A stretch of DNA of 64,000 bases from Rutidosis leptorrhynchoides. Taxonomy: Eukaryota > Streptophyta > Magnoliopsida > Asterales > Asteraceae. The position numbers were made by a program, and so were the translations under genes. The DNA lies in contig NC_092341.1 in the NCBI RefSeq assembly GCF_046630445.1, positions 291,814,501 through 291,878,500 on the forward strand, in the 5' to 3' direction. Below are positions 37,801 to 48,689 of this stretch, piece by piece. Position 1 is the stretch's first letter, and each line of letters opens with the position of its first letter. The notes beneath the pieces were generated by a model that had not been told where the DNA came from, did no database searches, and saw only the letters and a program-made list of their open reading frames with translations.

Positions 37801-38052
37801 AGAAACTTATTTCGTTGTAACATATTTGTATTGTAAACCATTATGTAATAGTCGTGTGTAAACAGGATATTTTAGATTATCATTATTTGATAATCTACGT
37901 AAAGCTTTTTAAACCTTTATTGATGAAATAAAGGTTATGGTTAGTTTTAAAATGAATGCAGTCTTTGAAAAACGTCTCATATAGAGGTCAAAACCTCGCA
38001 ACGAAATCAATTAATATGGAACGTTTTTAATCAATAAGAACGGGACATTTCA
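34805..38052 (+). repeat. Family-B 5' LTR, 5' end trimmed
   Basis: Begins at ATGTTTATATATA, missing the TGTAGTGACCCGAAC start seen in the other copies, and ends CGGGACATTTCA. It contains the module shared with families A and C (37664-37733), two hairpins (37874-37896 and 37912-37936, the second with AATAAA) and the U5 hairpin (37978-37999). Confidence 0.92.
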
Positions 38053-38053
38053 G

Positions 38054-38066
38054 TTGGTATCCGAGC
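38054..38066 (+). promoter_or_regulatory. Primer-binding site, family B (one mismatch)
   Basis: TTGGTATCCGAGC starts one base after the LTR end. It differs by one base from the initiator-tRNA complement TGGTATCAGAGC. Confidence 0.8.
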
Positions 38067-38261
38067 GTTGGTCTTAGAGAACCAGAATTTTGCATTAGTG
38101 TTTCTTATCGAGTTTGTTAGGATGCATTAGTGAGTCTGGACTTCGACCGTGTTTACTTGAAAAATGATTGCTTAACAAATTTTGTTGAAAACTATATATT
38201 TTTAACATGTGAATATTATGTGATATATTAATCTCTTAACGTGTTTGATATTATGTGATAG

Positions 38262-38873
38262 ATGTCTACCTCTAATACAAGTCCCATTGACTCACCTAAT
38301 AATAATGAAGAGTCAAATGTAATTTGGAATGATTCGTGGACTGATTCACAAGTTCCCGAAGAGGAACCGGAAGAAGAATCGGAACCGAAAGAAGAATCAG
38401 AACCGGAGGAGGAGGAACCTGAATAAGAAATAGAACCGGTGGGGGAAATAATAAAACGGTTAAGTAAAAGAAAATCCTCAACCAACCGACCAAGGTTAAT
38501 TATGGTCAACGGTGTTTCCGCCAAGGAAGCAAAATATTGGGAGGATTACCAATTCTCCCATGAATCGGATCCCGACGAAAATTCCGATGATGTTATAGAA
38601 ATTACCCCAACTGAATTTAAAAAGACAAAAGAGAACAATAAGGGAAAGGGCATAAAAATAGAGAAATCTGATTCCAACCCCGATGAACTTTATATGTATC
38701 GTCAACACCCGTATTTCTTAAGTTGTAACAATAACCCGGGAACCTCTAAACCACCAGGTTTTTCTAGAACAATGTGGAAAAAGACGGCTCGTATTAGGGA
38801 AACATCATATATCCCTAAAAACTTAGCAAAAAGAACTAAGTTCGAAAAAGAAGAAACGAGTGAGTCGGAATAA
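38262..38873 (+). pseudogene. Acidic accessory ORF of chromovirus, one internal stop
   Basis: A 204-codon frame from ATG (38262) to TAA (38871-38873), interrupted only by TAA at 38424-38426. The first part is Ser/Asn then very Glu/Pro-rich (repeats of EEPEEESEP type). The rest is mixed-charge with a basic KRLSKRKSS patch that could be a nuclear signal, an acidic middle, and a Lys/Glu-rich tail. I recognise no domain. It lies 210 bp after the 5' LTR and 135 bp before the F-box ORF, in the same frame as that ORF. A second start at 38439 could still give a 144-residue protein. The internal stop fits a C-to-T change if the codon was CAA. Role unknown. Confidence 0.6.
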
Positions 38874-39008
38874 GATAGTTGTATTTGTGCGGTGTAATAT
38901 ATGTAATATAGTGTGCTTATGCTTTACGATATATGTAAAAATTGCTTGTATTAATAAGTATCTTTTATGAATCTAACTCTTGTCTATTTTACAGTATAAA
39001 AACACAAA

Positions 39009-39692
39009 ATGGATAGACAACCCAATATTTTAGAAGACTTACCCGGAGACATGATTGATGAAATCTTGTCTAGAGTCGGTCAGAATTCCTCGGCACAACT
39101 ATTTATGGCAAAATCAGTTTGTAAGACATTCGAAGAACGTTCCAAGAATGCCTTGGTTTATAAAAGGCTTTCGTTTGAAAGATGGGAGATATCACATTGG
39201 GAAACCCATAAGTTACGATGTGTTTACTTTGACGCATATATTGCGGGGAACCCAAATGCTATTTTACGCAACGGGTTAAGAAATTATTTTGACTCAATGT
39301 ATCCGAATATAAGACTTCATGATTTAGAAAAAGCGGCTAACATGCAACATAAAGAAGCATGTTATGCTTACGGGTTAGTAATGTTCGCTTCTCACCAAAG
39401 TGAGAAAAAGAACATCGGGCTACAACTATTAAACAAAATGTTCCCACAAGTGACGGAGTCGGTAATTGGGGTAAGAAATGAGGTTTTTAGGTTATTACTA
39501 GACTGTTGGTCATTACGTAACCTTCGTCCTGTTGACGACGTTACAACACGTTGTCATACTATCGGTCACAACGGTTACGTTCCACAAGACCAAGGATGGG
39601 AAGTGGTATTAGTAAAACCAGAATGCATGACTTGTTTCTGGACGTATGAATTACGTGTCTTTGTTACCTTTGCTGAACGCCTTATTTATTAA
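39009..39692 (+). CDS. F-box protein (At1g67623/At2g35280-like) carried by the chromovirus
   Basis: An intact 227-codon frame. Residues 7-55 form an F-box, starting LEDLPGDMIDEILSRV and continuing through the VCKTFEERS helix and a LVYKRLSF end, which in plants binds SKP1-like ASK proteins to build SCF ubiquitin ligases. Residues about 80-140 resemble the Sel1-like helical pair typical of this plant F-box group (NPNAILRNGLRNYFD, then a KAANMQHKEACYAYGLVMF segment). The C-terminus has the paired-Cys CMTCFWTYE segment seen in family ends, so it looks full length. It sits between the acidic ORF and gag, inside the element, on the element's sense strand, and is intronless. It is most simply a host gene captured by retrotransposition. 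Whether it is translated, and its substrate, are unknown. Confidence 0.82.
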   Translation: MDRQPNILEDLPGDMIDEILSRVGQNSSAQLFMAKSVCKTFEERSKNALVYKRLSFERWEISHWETHKLRCVYFDAYIAGNPNAILRNGLRNYFDSMYPNIRLHDLEKAANMQHKEACYAYGLVMFASHQSEKKNIGLQLLNKMFPQVTESVIGVRNEVFRLLLDCWSLRNLRPVDDVTTRCHTIGHNGYVPQDQGWEVVLVKPECMTCFWTYELRVFVTFAERLIY

Positions 39693-39885
39693 CTAGAATT
39701 ATCTTCGCAACTACTTTGTATCAAAGTTTTATGTGCTATATTTCATGCTATATGTAAAATAGCGGTATTGTAAGTTTGCAAGTTATTGTATAAAGGTTTG
39801 AATATGATATATATTTTTTTGTGATTAGTTTTTCATATAGAATTGTAGTAGTTGAAATGGTATTTTAGCTACTAAGTATGAACTT

Positions 39886-39904
39886 AACGGGTAGGTACTA
39901 CCCG
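39886..39904 (+). promoter_or_regulatory. Internal purine-tract-like hairpin, family B
   Basis: AACGGGTAGGTACTACCCG repeats the polypurine tract sequence and adds an inverted TACCCG, giving a CGGGTA/TACCCG stem. It lies between the F-box ORF and gag. It may act as a second plus-strand primer or an RNA structure before gag. Confidence 0.45.
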
Positions 39905-40036
39905 AATTAAAGAGTATAAAATGCTAATATGAAGAAAGAGCTTTTATAAATAAGTTCATATTATGCTACAAAATACTATTGACTACTCTTGATATTCTAT
40001 ATGATTAACTCGTTTCATTTGACTATTTTGAAGGAA

Positions 40037-43000
40037 ATGGCACCGACTACTCGACACACCTTGAATATGAGTGAAGAGGAATTTTGTGCCTTTCTTGCTT
40101 CAAACATAGCCGCAGTACAGGCCGCGCTACATACCAACAATAACCATGGATCTAGCAATACAGGAAATCGTGTAGGATGCACCTACAAAGAATTCACTGC
40201 CTGCAAACCTTTGGAATTTGATGGAACCGAAGGACCGATCGGATTGAAATGGTGGACCGAGAAGGTCGAATCGGTGTTTGCCATAAGTAAGTGTACTGAA
40301 GAGGACAAAGTGAAGTACGCTACGCATACCTTCACAGGTTCTGCGTTAACATGGTGGAATACCTATCTAGAGCAAGTGGGACAAGATGATGCTTACGCAC
40401 TACCGTGGTCAGCATTCAAGCACTTGATGAACGAGAAGTACCATCCCAGAACCGAGGTCAATAAGCTCAAGACAGAACTTAGAAGGTTACGAACCCAAGG
40501 ATTTGATATTACCACGTACGAAAGACGATTCACAGAATTATGCCTATTGTGTCCGGGAGCGTTCGAAGATGAGGAAGAGAAGATCAACGCGTTTGTGAAA
40601 GGATTACCGGAAAGAATACAAGAAGATATAAGTTCACACGAGCCCGCCTCCATACAACAGGCATGTAGAATGGCTCACAAACTAGTGAACCAGATTGAAG
40701 AAAGAATTAAAGAACAGACTGCTGAAGAGGCCAATGTAAAGCAAGTCAAAAGAAAGTGGGAGGAAAACGGTGATAAGAATCACCAATACAACAACAACAG
40801 CAATTACAACAATAATCGCAACAACTATCCTAACAATCGCAACATCAATCGCAACTACAACAAACGGCCCAACAACAACAACAACAACAATAGCAACTAC
40901 AACAATCATCTTAACAACAATAATAACTACAACAACAACAACAATCAGAAGCAGCTATGCCAAAGGTATGAAAAGTATCACTCGGGGTTCTGCACCAAAT
41001 TTTGCAACAAGTGTAAAAGAAATGGTCATAGCGCGGCGAAGTGTGAGGTCTACGGACCAGGGGTTAACAGAACGAAAGGAACAAATGGTGTCGGAACGAG
41101 TAATGGCGGAGCAAGTAGTGTCGGAGCAAGTTATGCCAATGTAGTTTGTTATAAATGTGGAAAATCGGGCCACATTATTAGAAATTGCCCGAACCAGGAG
41201 AACACGAATGGACAAGGCCGCGAAAGAGTTTTCAATATTAATGCGGCAGAGGCACAGGAAGACCCGGAGCTTGTTACGGGTACGTTTCTTATTGACAATA
41301 AATCTGCTTACGTTTTATTTGATTCGGGTGCGGATAGAAGCTATATGAGTAGAGATTTTTGTGCTAAATTAAGTTGTCCATTGACGCCTTTGGATAGTAA
41401 ATTTTTACTCGAATTAGCAAATGGTAAATTAATTTCAGCAGATAATATATGTCGGAATCGAGAAATTAAACTGGTTAGCGAAACATTTAAGATTGACTTG
41501 ATGCCAGTAGAGTTAGGGAGTTTTGATGTGATAATCGGTATGGACTGGTTGAAAGAAGTGAAAGCAGAGATCGTTTGTTACAAAAATGCAATTCGCATTA
41601 TACGAGAAAAAGGAAAACCCTTAATGGTGTACGGAGAAAAGGGCAACACGAAGCTACATCTTATTAGTAATTTGAAGGCACAAAAACTAATAAGAAAAGG
41701 TTGCTATGCTGTTCTAGCACACGTCGAGAAAGTACAAACTGAAGAAAAGAGCATCAATGATGTTCCCATCACAAAAGAATTTCTCGATGTATTTCCGAAA
41801 GAATTACCGGGATTACCCCCACATCGATCCATTGAATTTCAAATAGATCTTGTACCAGGAGCTGCACCAATAGCTCGTGCTCCTTACAGACTCGCACCCA
41901 GCGAGATGAAAGAACTGCAAAGCCAATTACAAGAACTTTTAGAGCGTGGTTTCATTCGACCAAGCACATCACCGTAGGGAGCTCCTGTTTTGTTTGTCAA
42001 GAAGAAAGATGGTACATTCAGGTTGTGTATCGACTACCGAGAGTTGAACAAACTTACCATCAAGAACCGCTACCCACTACCGAGAATCGACGACTTATTT
42101 GATCAACTACAAGGCTCGTCTGTTTATTCAAAGATTGACTTACGTTCCGGGTATCATCAAATGCGGGTGAAAGAAGATGATATTCCAAAGACTGCTTTCA
42201 GAACACGTTACGGTCATTACGAGTTTATGGTCATGCCGTTTGGTTTAACTAATGCACCAGCTGTGTTCATGGACCTTATGAACCGAGTGTGTGGACCATA
42301 CCTTGACAAGTTTGTCATTGTTTTCATTGATGACATACTTATTTACTCAAAGAATGACCAAGAACACGGTGAACATTTGAGAAAGGTGTTAGAAGTATTG
42401 AGGAAGGAAGAATTGTACGCTAAATTTTCAAAGTGTGCATTTTGGTTGGAAGAAGTTCAATTCCTCGGTCACATAGTGAACAAAGAAGGTATTAAGGTGG
42501 ATCCGGCAAAGATAGAAACTGTTGAAAAGTGGGAAACCCCGAAAACTCCGAAACACATACGCCAGTTTTTAGGACTAGCTGGTTACTACAGAAGGTTCAT
42601 CCAAGACTTTTCCAGAATAGCAAAACCCTTGACTGCATTAACGCATAAAGGGAAGAAATTTGAATGGAAGGATGAACAAGAGAAAGCGTTTCAGTTATTG
42701 AAGAAAAAGCTAACTACGGCACCTATATTGTCATTGCCTGAAGGGAATGATGATTTTGTCATTTATTGTGACGCATCAAAGCAAGGTCTCGGTTGTGTAT
42801 TAATGCAATGAACGAAGGTGATTGCTTATGCGTCTAGACAATTGAAGATTCACGAACAAAATTATACGACGCATGATTTGGAATTAGGCGCGGTTGTGTT
42901 TGCATTAAAGACTTGGAGGCACTACTTATATGGGGTCAAAAGTATTATATATACCAACCACAAAAGTCTTCAACACATATTTAATCAGAAACAACTGAAT

Positions 43001-44608
43001 ATGAGGCAGCGTAGGTGGATTGAATTGTTGAATGATTACGACTTTGAGATTCGTTACCACTCGGGGAAGGCAAATGTGGTAGCCGACGCCTTGAGCAGGA
43101 AGGACAGAGAACCCATTCGAGTAAAACCTATGAATATAATGATTCACAATAACCTTACTACTCAAATAAAGGAGGCGCAACAAGGAGTTTTAAAAGAGGG
43201 AAATTTAAAGGATGAAATACCCAAAGGATCGGAGAAGCATCTTAATATTCGGGAAGACGGAACCCGGTACAGGGCTGAAAGGATTTGGGTACCAAAATTT
43301 GGAGATATGAGAGAAATGGTACTTAGAGAAGCTCATAAAACCAGATACTCAATACATCTTGGAACGGGGAAGATGTGCAAGGATCTCAAGAAACATTTTT
43401 GGTGGCCGGGTATGAAAGCCGATGTTGCTAAATACGTAGGGGAATGTTTGACGTGTTCTAAGGTCAAAGCTGAGCATCAGAAACCATCAGGTCTACTTCA
43501 ACAACCCGAAATCCCAGAATGGAAATGGGAAAACATTACCATGAATTTCATCACTAAATTGCCAAGGACTGCAAGTGGTTTTGATACTATTTGGGTAATA
43601 ATTGATCGTCTCACCAAATCAGCACACTTCCTGCCAATAAGAGAAGATGACAAGATGGAGAAGTTAGCACGACTGTATTTGAAGGAAGTCATCTCCAGAC
43701 ATGGAATACCAATCTCTATTATCTCTGATAGGGATGGCAGATTTATTTCAAGATTCTGGCAGACATTACAGCAAGCATTAGGAACTCGTCTAGACATGAG
43801 TACTGCATATCATCCACAAACTGATGGGCAGAGCGAAAGGACGATACAAACGCTTGAAGACATGCTACGAGCATGTGTTATTAATTTCGGAAACAGTTGG
43901 GATCGACATCTACCGTTAGCAGAATTTTCCTACATCAACAGCTATCATTCAAGTATTGAGATGACGCCATTTGAAGCACTTTATGGTAGAAATTGCAGGT
44001 CTCCAATTTGTTGGAGTGAAGTGGGGGATAGACAGATTACGGGTCCAGAGATAATACAAGAAACTACCGAGAAGATCATCCAAATTCAACAACGGTTGAA
44101 AACCGCCCAAAGTTGACAAAAGAGCTACGCCGACATTAAAAGAAAAGATATAGAATTTGAAATTGGAGAGATGGTCATGCTTAAGGTTGCACCTTGGAAA
44201 GGCGTTGTTCGATTTGGTAAACGAGGTAAATTAAATCCAAGGTATATTGGACCATTCAAGATTATTGATCGTGTCGGACCAGTAGCTTACCGACTTGAGT
44301 TACCTCAACAACTCGTGGCTGTACATAACACTTTCCACGTTTCAAATTTGAAGAAATGTTTTTCTAAAGAAGATCTCACTATTCCGTTGGACAAAATCCA
44401 AATCAATGAAAAACTTCAATTCATTGAAGAACCCGTTGAAATAATGGATCGTGAGGTTGAGAGACTTAAACAAAACAAGATACCGATTGTTAAGGTTCGA
44501 TGGAATGCTCGTAGAGGACCCGAGTTCACCTTGGAATGAGAAGATCAGATGAAGAAGAAGTACCCGCACTTATTTCCAGAAGATGAGCCAACACCTCCAA
44601 TCGCTTAA
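40037..44608 (+). pseudogene. Chromovirus gag-pol polyprotein, four nonsense codons
   Basis: One uninterrupted register of 1,524 codons from ATG 40037 (an upstream in-frame ATG at 39989 is less likely) to TAA at 44606-44608. In order: gag domain (CTYKEFTACKPLEFDG onward), an Asn-rich linker, CCHC knuckles at 41003-41044 and 41147-41188, protease DSGA at 41321-41332, RT with FIDD at 42323-42334, RNase H, integrase with HHCC and DDE regions, and a C-terminal chromodomain (around 44415-44570). In-frame stops are TAG 41975, TGA 42809, TGA 44114 and TGA 44537. The third RNase H acidic residue reads Asn (42956-42958, TNHKSL) and the first integrase Asp reads Asn (43544-43546, TMNFITK). No indel is seen. 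The product would make particles, copy RNA and integrate; this copy cannot. Confidence 0.93.
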
Positions 44609-44630
44609 AATTTCGGGACGAAATTTATTT

Positions 44631-44643
44631 AACGGGTAGGTAC
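44631..44643 (+). promoter_or_regulatory. Polypurine tract, family B
   Basis: AACGGGTAGGTAC abuts the 3' LTR start TGTAGTGACCC at 44644. Confidence 0.78.
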
Positions 44644-47600
44644 TGTAGTGACCCGAACTTTTCCATGTTTATATATATATTAAATGAAATTGTTATTTAC
44701 ATGATTAAGTGTTTCCAACATGTTAAGCAATCAAACTTGTTAAGACTTGATTAATTGAAATAGGTTTCATATAGACAATTGACCACCCAAGTTGACCGGT
44801 GATTCACGAACGTTAAAACTTGTAAAAACTATATGATGACATATATATGGATATATATATAGTTAACATGATATTATGATAAGTAAACATATCATTAAGT
44901 ATATTAACAATGAACTACATATGTAAAAGCAAGACTACTAACTTAATGATTTTGAAACGAGACATATATGTTACGATTATCGTTGTAACGACATTTAATG
45001 TATATATATCATATTAAGAGATATTCATACATCATATTATCATGATAATATAATAATTTAAAATCTCATTTGATATTATAAACATTGGGTTAACAACATT
45101 TAACAAGATCGTTAACCTAAAGGTTTCAAAACAACACTTACATGTAACGACTAACGATGACTTAACGACGCAGTTAAAATGTATATACATGTAGTGTTTT
45201 AATATGTATTCATACACTTTTGAAATACTTCAAGACACTTATCAAAATACTTCTACTTAACAAAAATGCTTACAATTACATCCTCGTTCAGTTTCATCAA
45301 CAATTCTACTCGTATGTACCCGTATTCGTACTCGTACAATACACAGCTTTTAGATGTATGTACTATTGATATATACACTCCAATGATTAGCTCTTAGCAG
45401 CCCATTTGAGTCACCTAACACATTTGGGAACCATCATTTGGCAACTAGCAAGAAATATCTCATAAAATTACAAAAATATGAGTAATCATTCATGACTTAT
45501 TTACATGAAAACAAAATTACATATCCTTTATATCTAATCCATACACCAACGACCAAAAACACCTACAAACACTTTCATTTTTCAATTTTCTTCATCTAAT
45601 TGATCTCTCTCAAGTTCTATCTTCAAGTTCTAAGTGTTCTTCATAAATTCCAAAAGTTCTAGTTTCATAAAATCAAGAATACTTCCAAGATTGCAATTTT
45701 ACTTCCAAGTTTTCTAAATCCATTCCAAGTAATCATCCAAGATCAAGAAACCTTTGTTACTTACAGTAGGTTATATTTCTAATACAAGGTAATAATCATA
45801 TTAAAACTTTAATTCAATTTCAATAACTATAACAATCTTATTTCGAGTGGAAATCTTACTTGAAATTGTTTTCGTGTCATGATTCTGCTTCAAGAACTTT
45901 CAAGCCATCCAAGGATCCTTTGAAGCTAGATCCATTTTTCTCATTTCCATTAGGTTTATCCAAGGAACTTGAGGTAGTAATGATGTTCATAACGTCATTC
46001 GATTCATACATAAAAAGCTGTCTTATTCAACGTTATAAACTTGTAATCACTAGAACATAGTTTAGTTAATTCTAAACTTGTTCGCAAATAAAGTTAATCC
46101 TTCTAACTAGACTTTTAAAATCAACTAAACACATTTTCTATATCTATATGATATGCTAACTTAATGATTTAAAACCAGGAAACACGATAAACACCATAAA
46201 ACTGGATATACGCCGTCGTAGTAAAACCGGGGGCTGTTTTGGTTGGGATAATTAAAAGCTAAGAAGAACTTTGATTTAAAAGCTATACTTCTGGAAAAAT
46301 GATTTTTCTTATGAACATGAAACTATATCCAAAAATCATGGTTAAACTCAAAGTGAAAGTATGTTTTTCAAAATGGTCATCAAGATGTCGTTCTTTCGAC
46401 AGAAATGACTACCTCTTTCAAAAACGACTTGTAACTTTTATTTCCGACTATAAACTTATAATTTTTCTATTTATATTCATAAATTTAAGTTCAATACGAA
46501 ATCGTGGCCACTGGAATCACTCAAATGGATTAGAAACGAAGAAATGGCGAGTAAAACAAGATTGATAAAAACTACTCATTTTACCTACGTGAAAGTTAGT
46601 AATAAATCTATTCCAACCATAACCTAATCAACTTATATTGTATATTATGTAATCTTGAGATACCATAGACACGTATACAATGTTTCGACCTATCATGTCG
46701 ACCCATCTATGTATATATTGCGGAATAACCATAGACACTCTATGTGAATGTTGGAGTTAGCTATACAGGGTTGAGGTTGATTCCAAAATATATATATAGT
46801 TTGAGTTGTGATCAATACTGAGATACGTATACACTGGGTCGTGGATTGATTCAAAATAATATTTATCGATTTATTTCTGTACATCTAACTGTGGACAACT
46901 AGTTGTAGGTTACTAACGAGGACAGCTGGCTTAATAAACTTAAAACATCAAAATGTATTAAAAGTATTGTAAATATATTTTGAACATACTTTGATATATA
47001 TGTATATATTGTTATAGGTTCGTGAATCAACCAGTGGCCAAGTCTTACTTCCCAACGAAGTAAAAATCTGTGAAAGTGAGTTATAGTCCCACTTTTAAAA
47101 TCTAATATTTTTGGGATGAGAATACATGCAGGTTTTATAAATGATTTACAAAATAGACACAAGTACGTGAAACTACATTCTATGGTTGAATTATCGAAAT
47201 CGAATATGCCCCTTTTTATTAAGTCTGGTAATCTAAGAATTAGGGAACAGACACCCTAATTGACGCGAATCCTAAAGATAGATCAATTAGGCCTAACAAA
47301 CCCCATCCAAAGTACCGGATGCTTTAGTACTTCGAAATTTATATCATATCCAAAGGGTGTCCCGGAATGATGGGGATATTCTTAAAAATGCATCTTGTTA
47401 TTGTCGGTTACCAGGTGTTCACCATATGAATGATTTTTATCTCTATGTATGGGATGTATATTAAAATATGAAATCTTGTGGTCTATTATTACGATTTGAT
47501 ATATATAGGTTAAACCTATAACTCACCAACATTTTTGTTGACGTTTTAAGCATGTTTATTCTCAGGTGATTATTAAGAGCTTCCGCTGTCACATACTTAA

Positions 47601-47908
47601 ATAAGGACAAGATTTGGAGTCCATGCTTGTATGATATTGTGTAAAAACTGCATTCAAGAAACTTATTTCGTTGTAACATATTTGTATTGTAAACCATTAT
47701 GTAATAGTCGTGTGTAAACAGGATATTTTAGATTATCATTATTTGATAATCTACGTAAAGCTTTTTAAACATTTATTGATGAAATAAAGGTTATGGTTTG
47801 TTTTAAAATGAATGCAGTCTTTGAAAAACGTCTCATATAGAGGTCAAAACCTCGCAACAAAATCAATTAATATGGAACGTTTTTAATCAATAAGAACGGG
47901 ACATTTCA
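44644..47908 (+). repeat. Family-B 3' LTR (complete)
   Basis: 3265 bp, TGTAGTGACCCGAAC to CGGGACATTTCA, followed by ACTAG (47909-47913), which begins the resumed family-D LTR and is probably one half of the lost target duplication. The second hairpin carries a mismatch here (ACATTTATT). Confidence 0.93.
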
Positions 47909-48054
47909 ACTAGTTGTTTAACGTAACACCGGTGGTTTGTAATAAGTAACTAGCTAATGATTTGTGATAATCATGTTTGTAATTAACTAAGAGTATTTAT
48001 GTGAATTAAGATTTTCGCTGTGATTTAAAAAAAAAAAAATTTGCTGGCGTCACA
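47909..48054 (+). repeat. Family-D 3' LTR, right part
   Basis: Matches 26760-26905 of the 5' LTR, including the A-run, and ends GGCGTCACA before the CTTTG duplication at 48055-48059. Confidence 0.92.
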
Positions 48055-48059
48055 CTTTG

Positions 48060-48689
48060 TATAAAAGAATTTTTATTACCGTCTTTATGAAAATATATGT
48101 ATGTACATTTTCTTCAGATCTAATATAGATTTAATGAGTTAATATCATATTAAGCTCATTTGATTTTCGGCTTGACTTAGAAATGATTAAACTCTAAAAC
48201 ATTAAAGATTACATAATCTTTGCGGAGTATTTCGCTAATGTAATCGATACTTCATTATTTATTCTTATTTCTCGGTGAAGGATGTTGATGCTTGTGGAAT
48301 CTTTGTGAACCTTACAAGGCACAGATGATGTTTTCTGGAAAGTTTCGAGTACATCAAAAATGAAAATGTAAAATCAATTATGTAATTGAATAATACACTT
48401 GGTTTATTATGAAATAGAATTCATTAAGTTGAAACAGAGATTGTAGTTAATAATGGTTAAGTTGTTAAGGAAGGATGTACATCATTGCATATTAGTAATA
48501 TGAACTAACCGAGTAGTACCTACCGGTTAAGATTCACACGTAATATCTTAGTATGAAAAGATTTATTTTGATTTCAAAATTCATATATATTAAATATACA
48601 TAAAATTTCTTCAGGGGAAATGAGTTAATACTTCATCGGTTATTGTTGCTGGTATTTCTTGGTAACTACGATGCGTATGACGTTGATGT
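48060..48689 (-). other. Family-C interior downstream of its ORF
   Basis: Non-coding. It holds a second purine-tract-like hairpin at 48510-48528. The sequence near 48060-48240 corresponds to family A near 7500-7690, and part of this block appears duplicated relative to family A. Plus-strand frames at 48643-48882 are antisense shadows of the ORF below. Confidence 0.55.

Larger units (their letters stand above)
34805..47908 (+). mobile_element. Family-B full-length Ty3/gypsy chromovirus (Tekay-like) with F-box cargo
   Basis: LTRs are 34805-38052 (lacking its first 21-25 bp) and 44644-47908. In order the interior holds a primer site, an acidic ORF, an F-box ORF, and a single gag-pol frame: gag, two zinc knuckles, protease, RT, RNase H, integrase, chromodomain. 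The polypurine tract is at 44631-44643. The RT-RNaseH-integrase order marks Ty3/gypsy, and the C-terminal chromodomain marks a chromovirus. The two LTRs look nearly identical, so the insertion is young, yet gag-pol carries four stops. The left end has been trimmed together with flanking DNA. Confidence 0.93.
24838..48054 (+). mobile_element. Family-D gag-only LTR retrotransposon, hosting two family-B insertions
   Basis: Starts TGTAACACCCGC, ends GGCGTCACA, with the target duplication CTTTG at 24833-24837 and 48055-48059. The 5' LTR is 24838-26905; the 3' LTR is 32811-34808 plus 47909-48054, split by a full-length family-B element. The interior holds a primer site, a gag gene split by a solo LTR, about 1 kb of apparently non-coding DNA and a polypurine tract (AAGGAGGGTAGATT, 32797-32810). 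No pol is present, so the element depended on another for reverse transcription. Confidence 0.9.

Noticed and set aside
35174-37841. Several short frames recurring in both LTRs of the chromovirus (also 45032-47697)
   Set aside because: Duplicate LTR sequence explains recurrence; none has recognisable protein features.
40682-41215. Antisense and shifted frames over gag (Val/Ile-rich and Thr-rich)
   Set aside because: Shadows of the Asn-rich AAC repeat region in gag.
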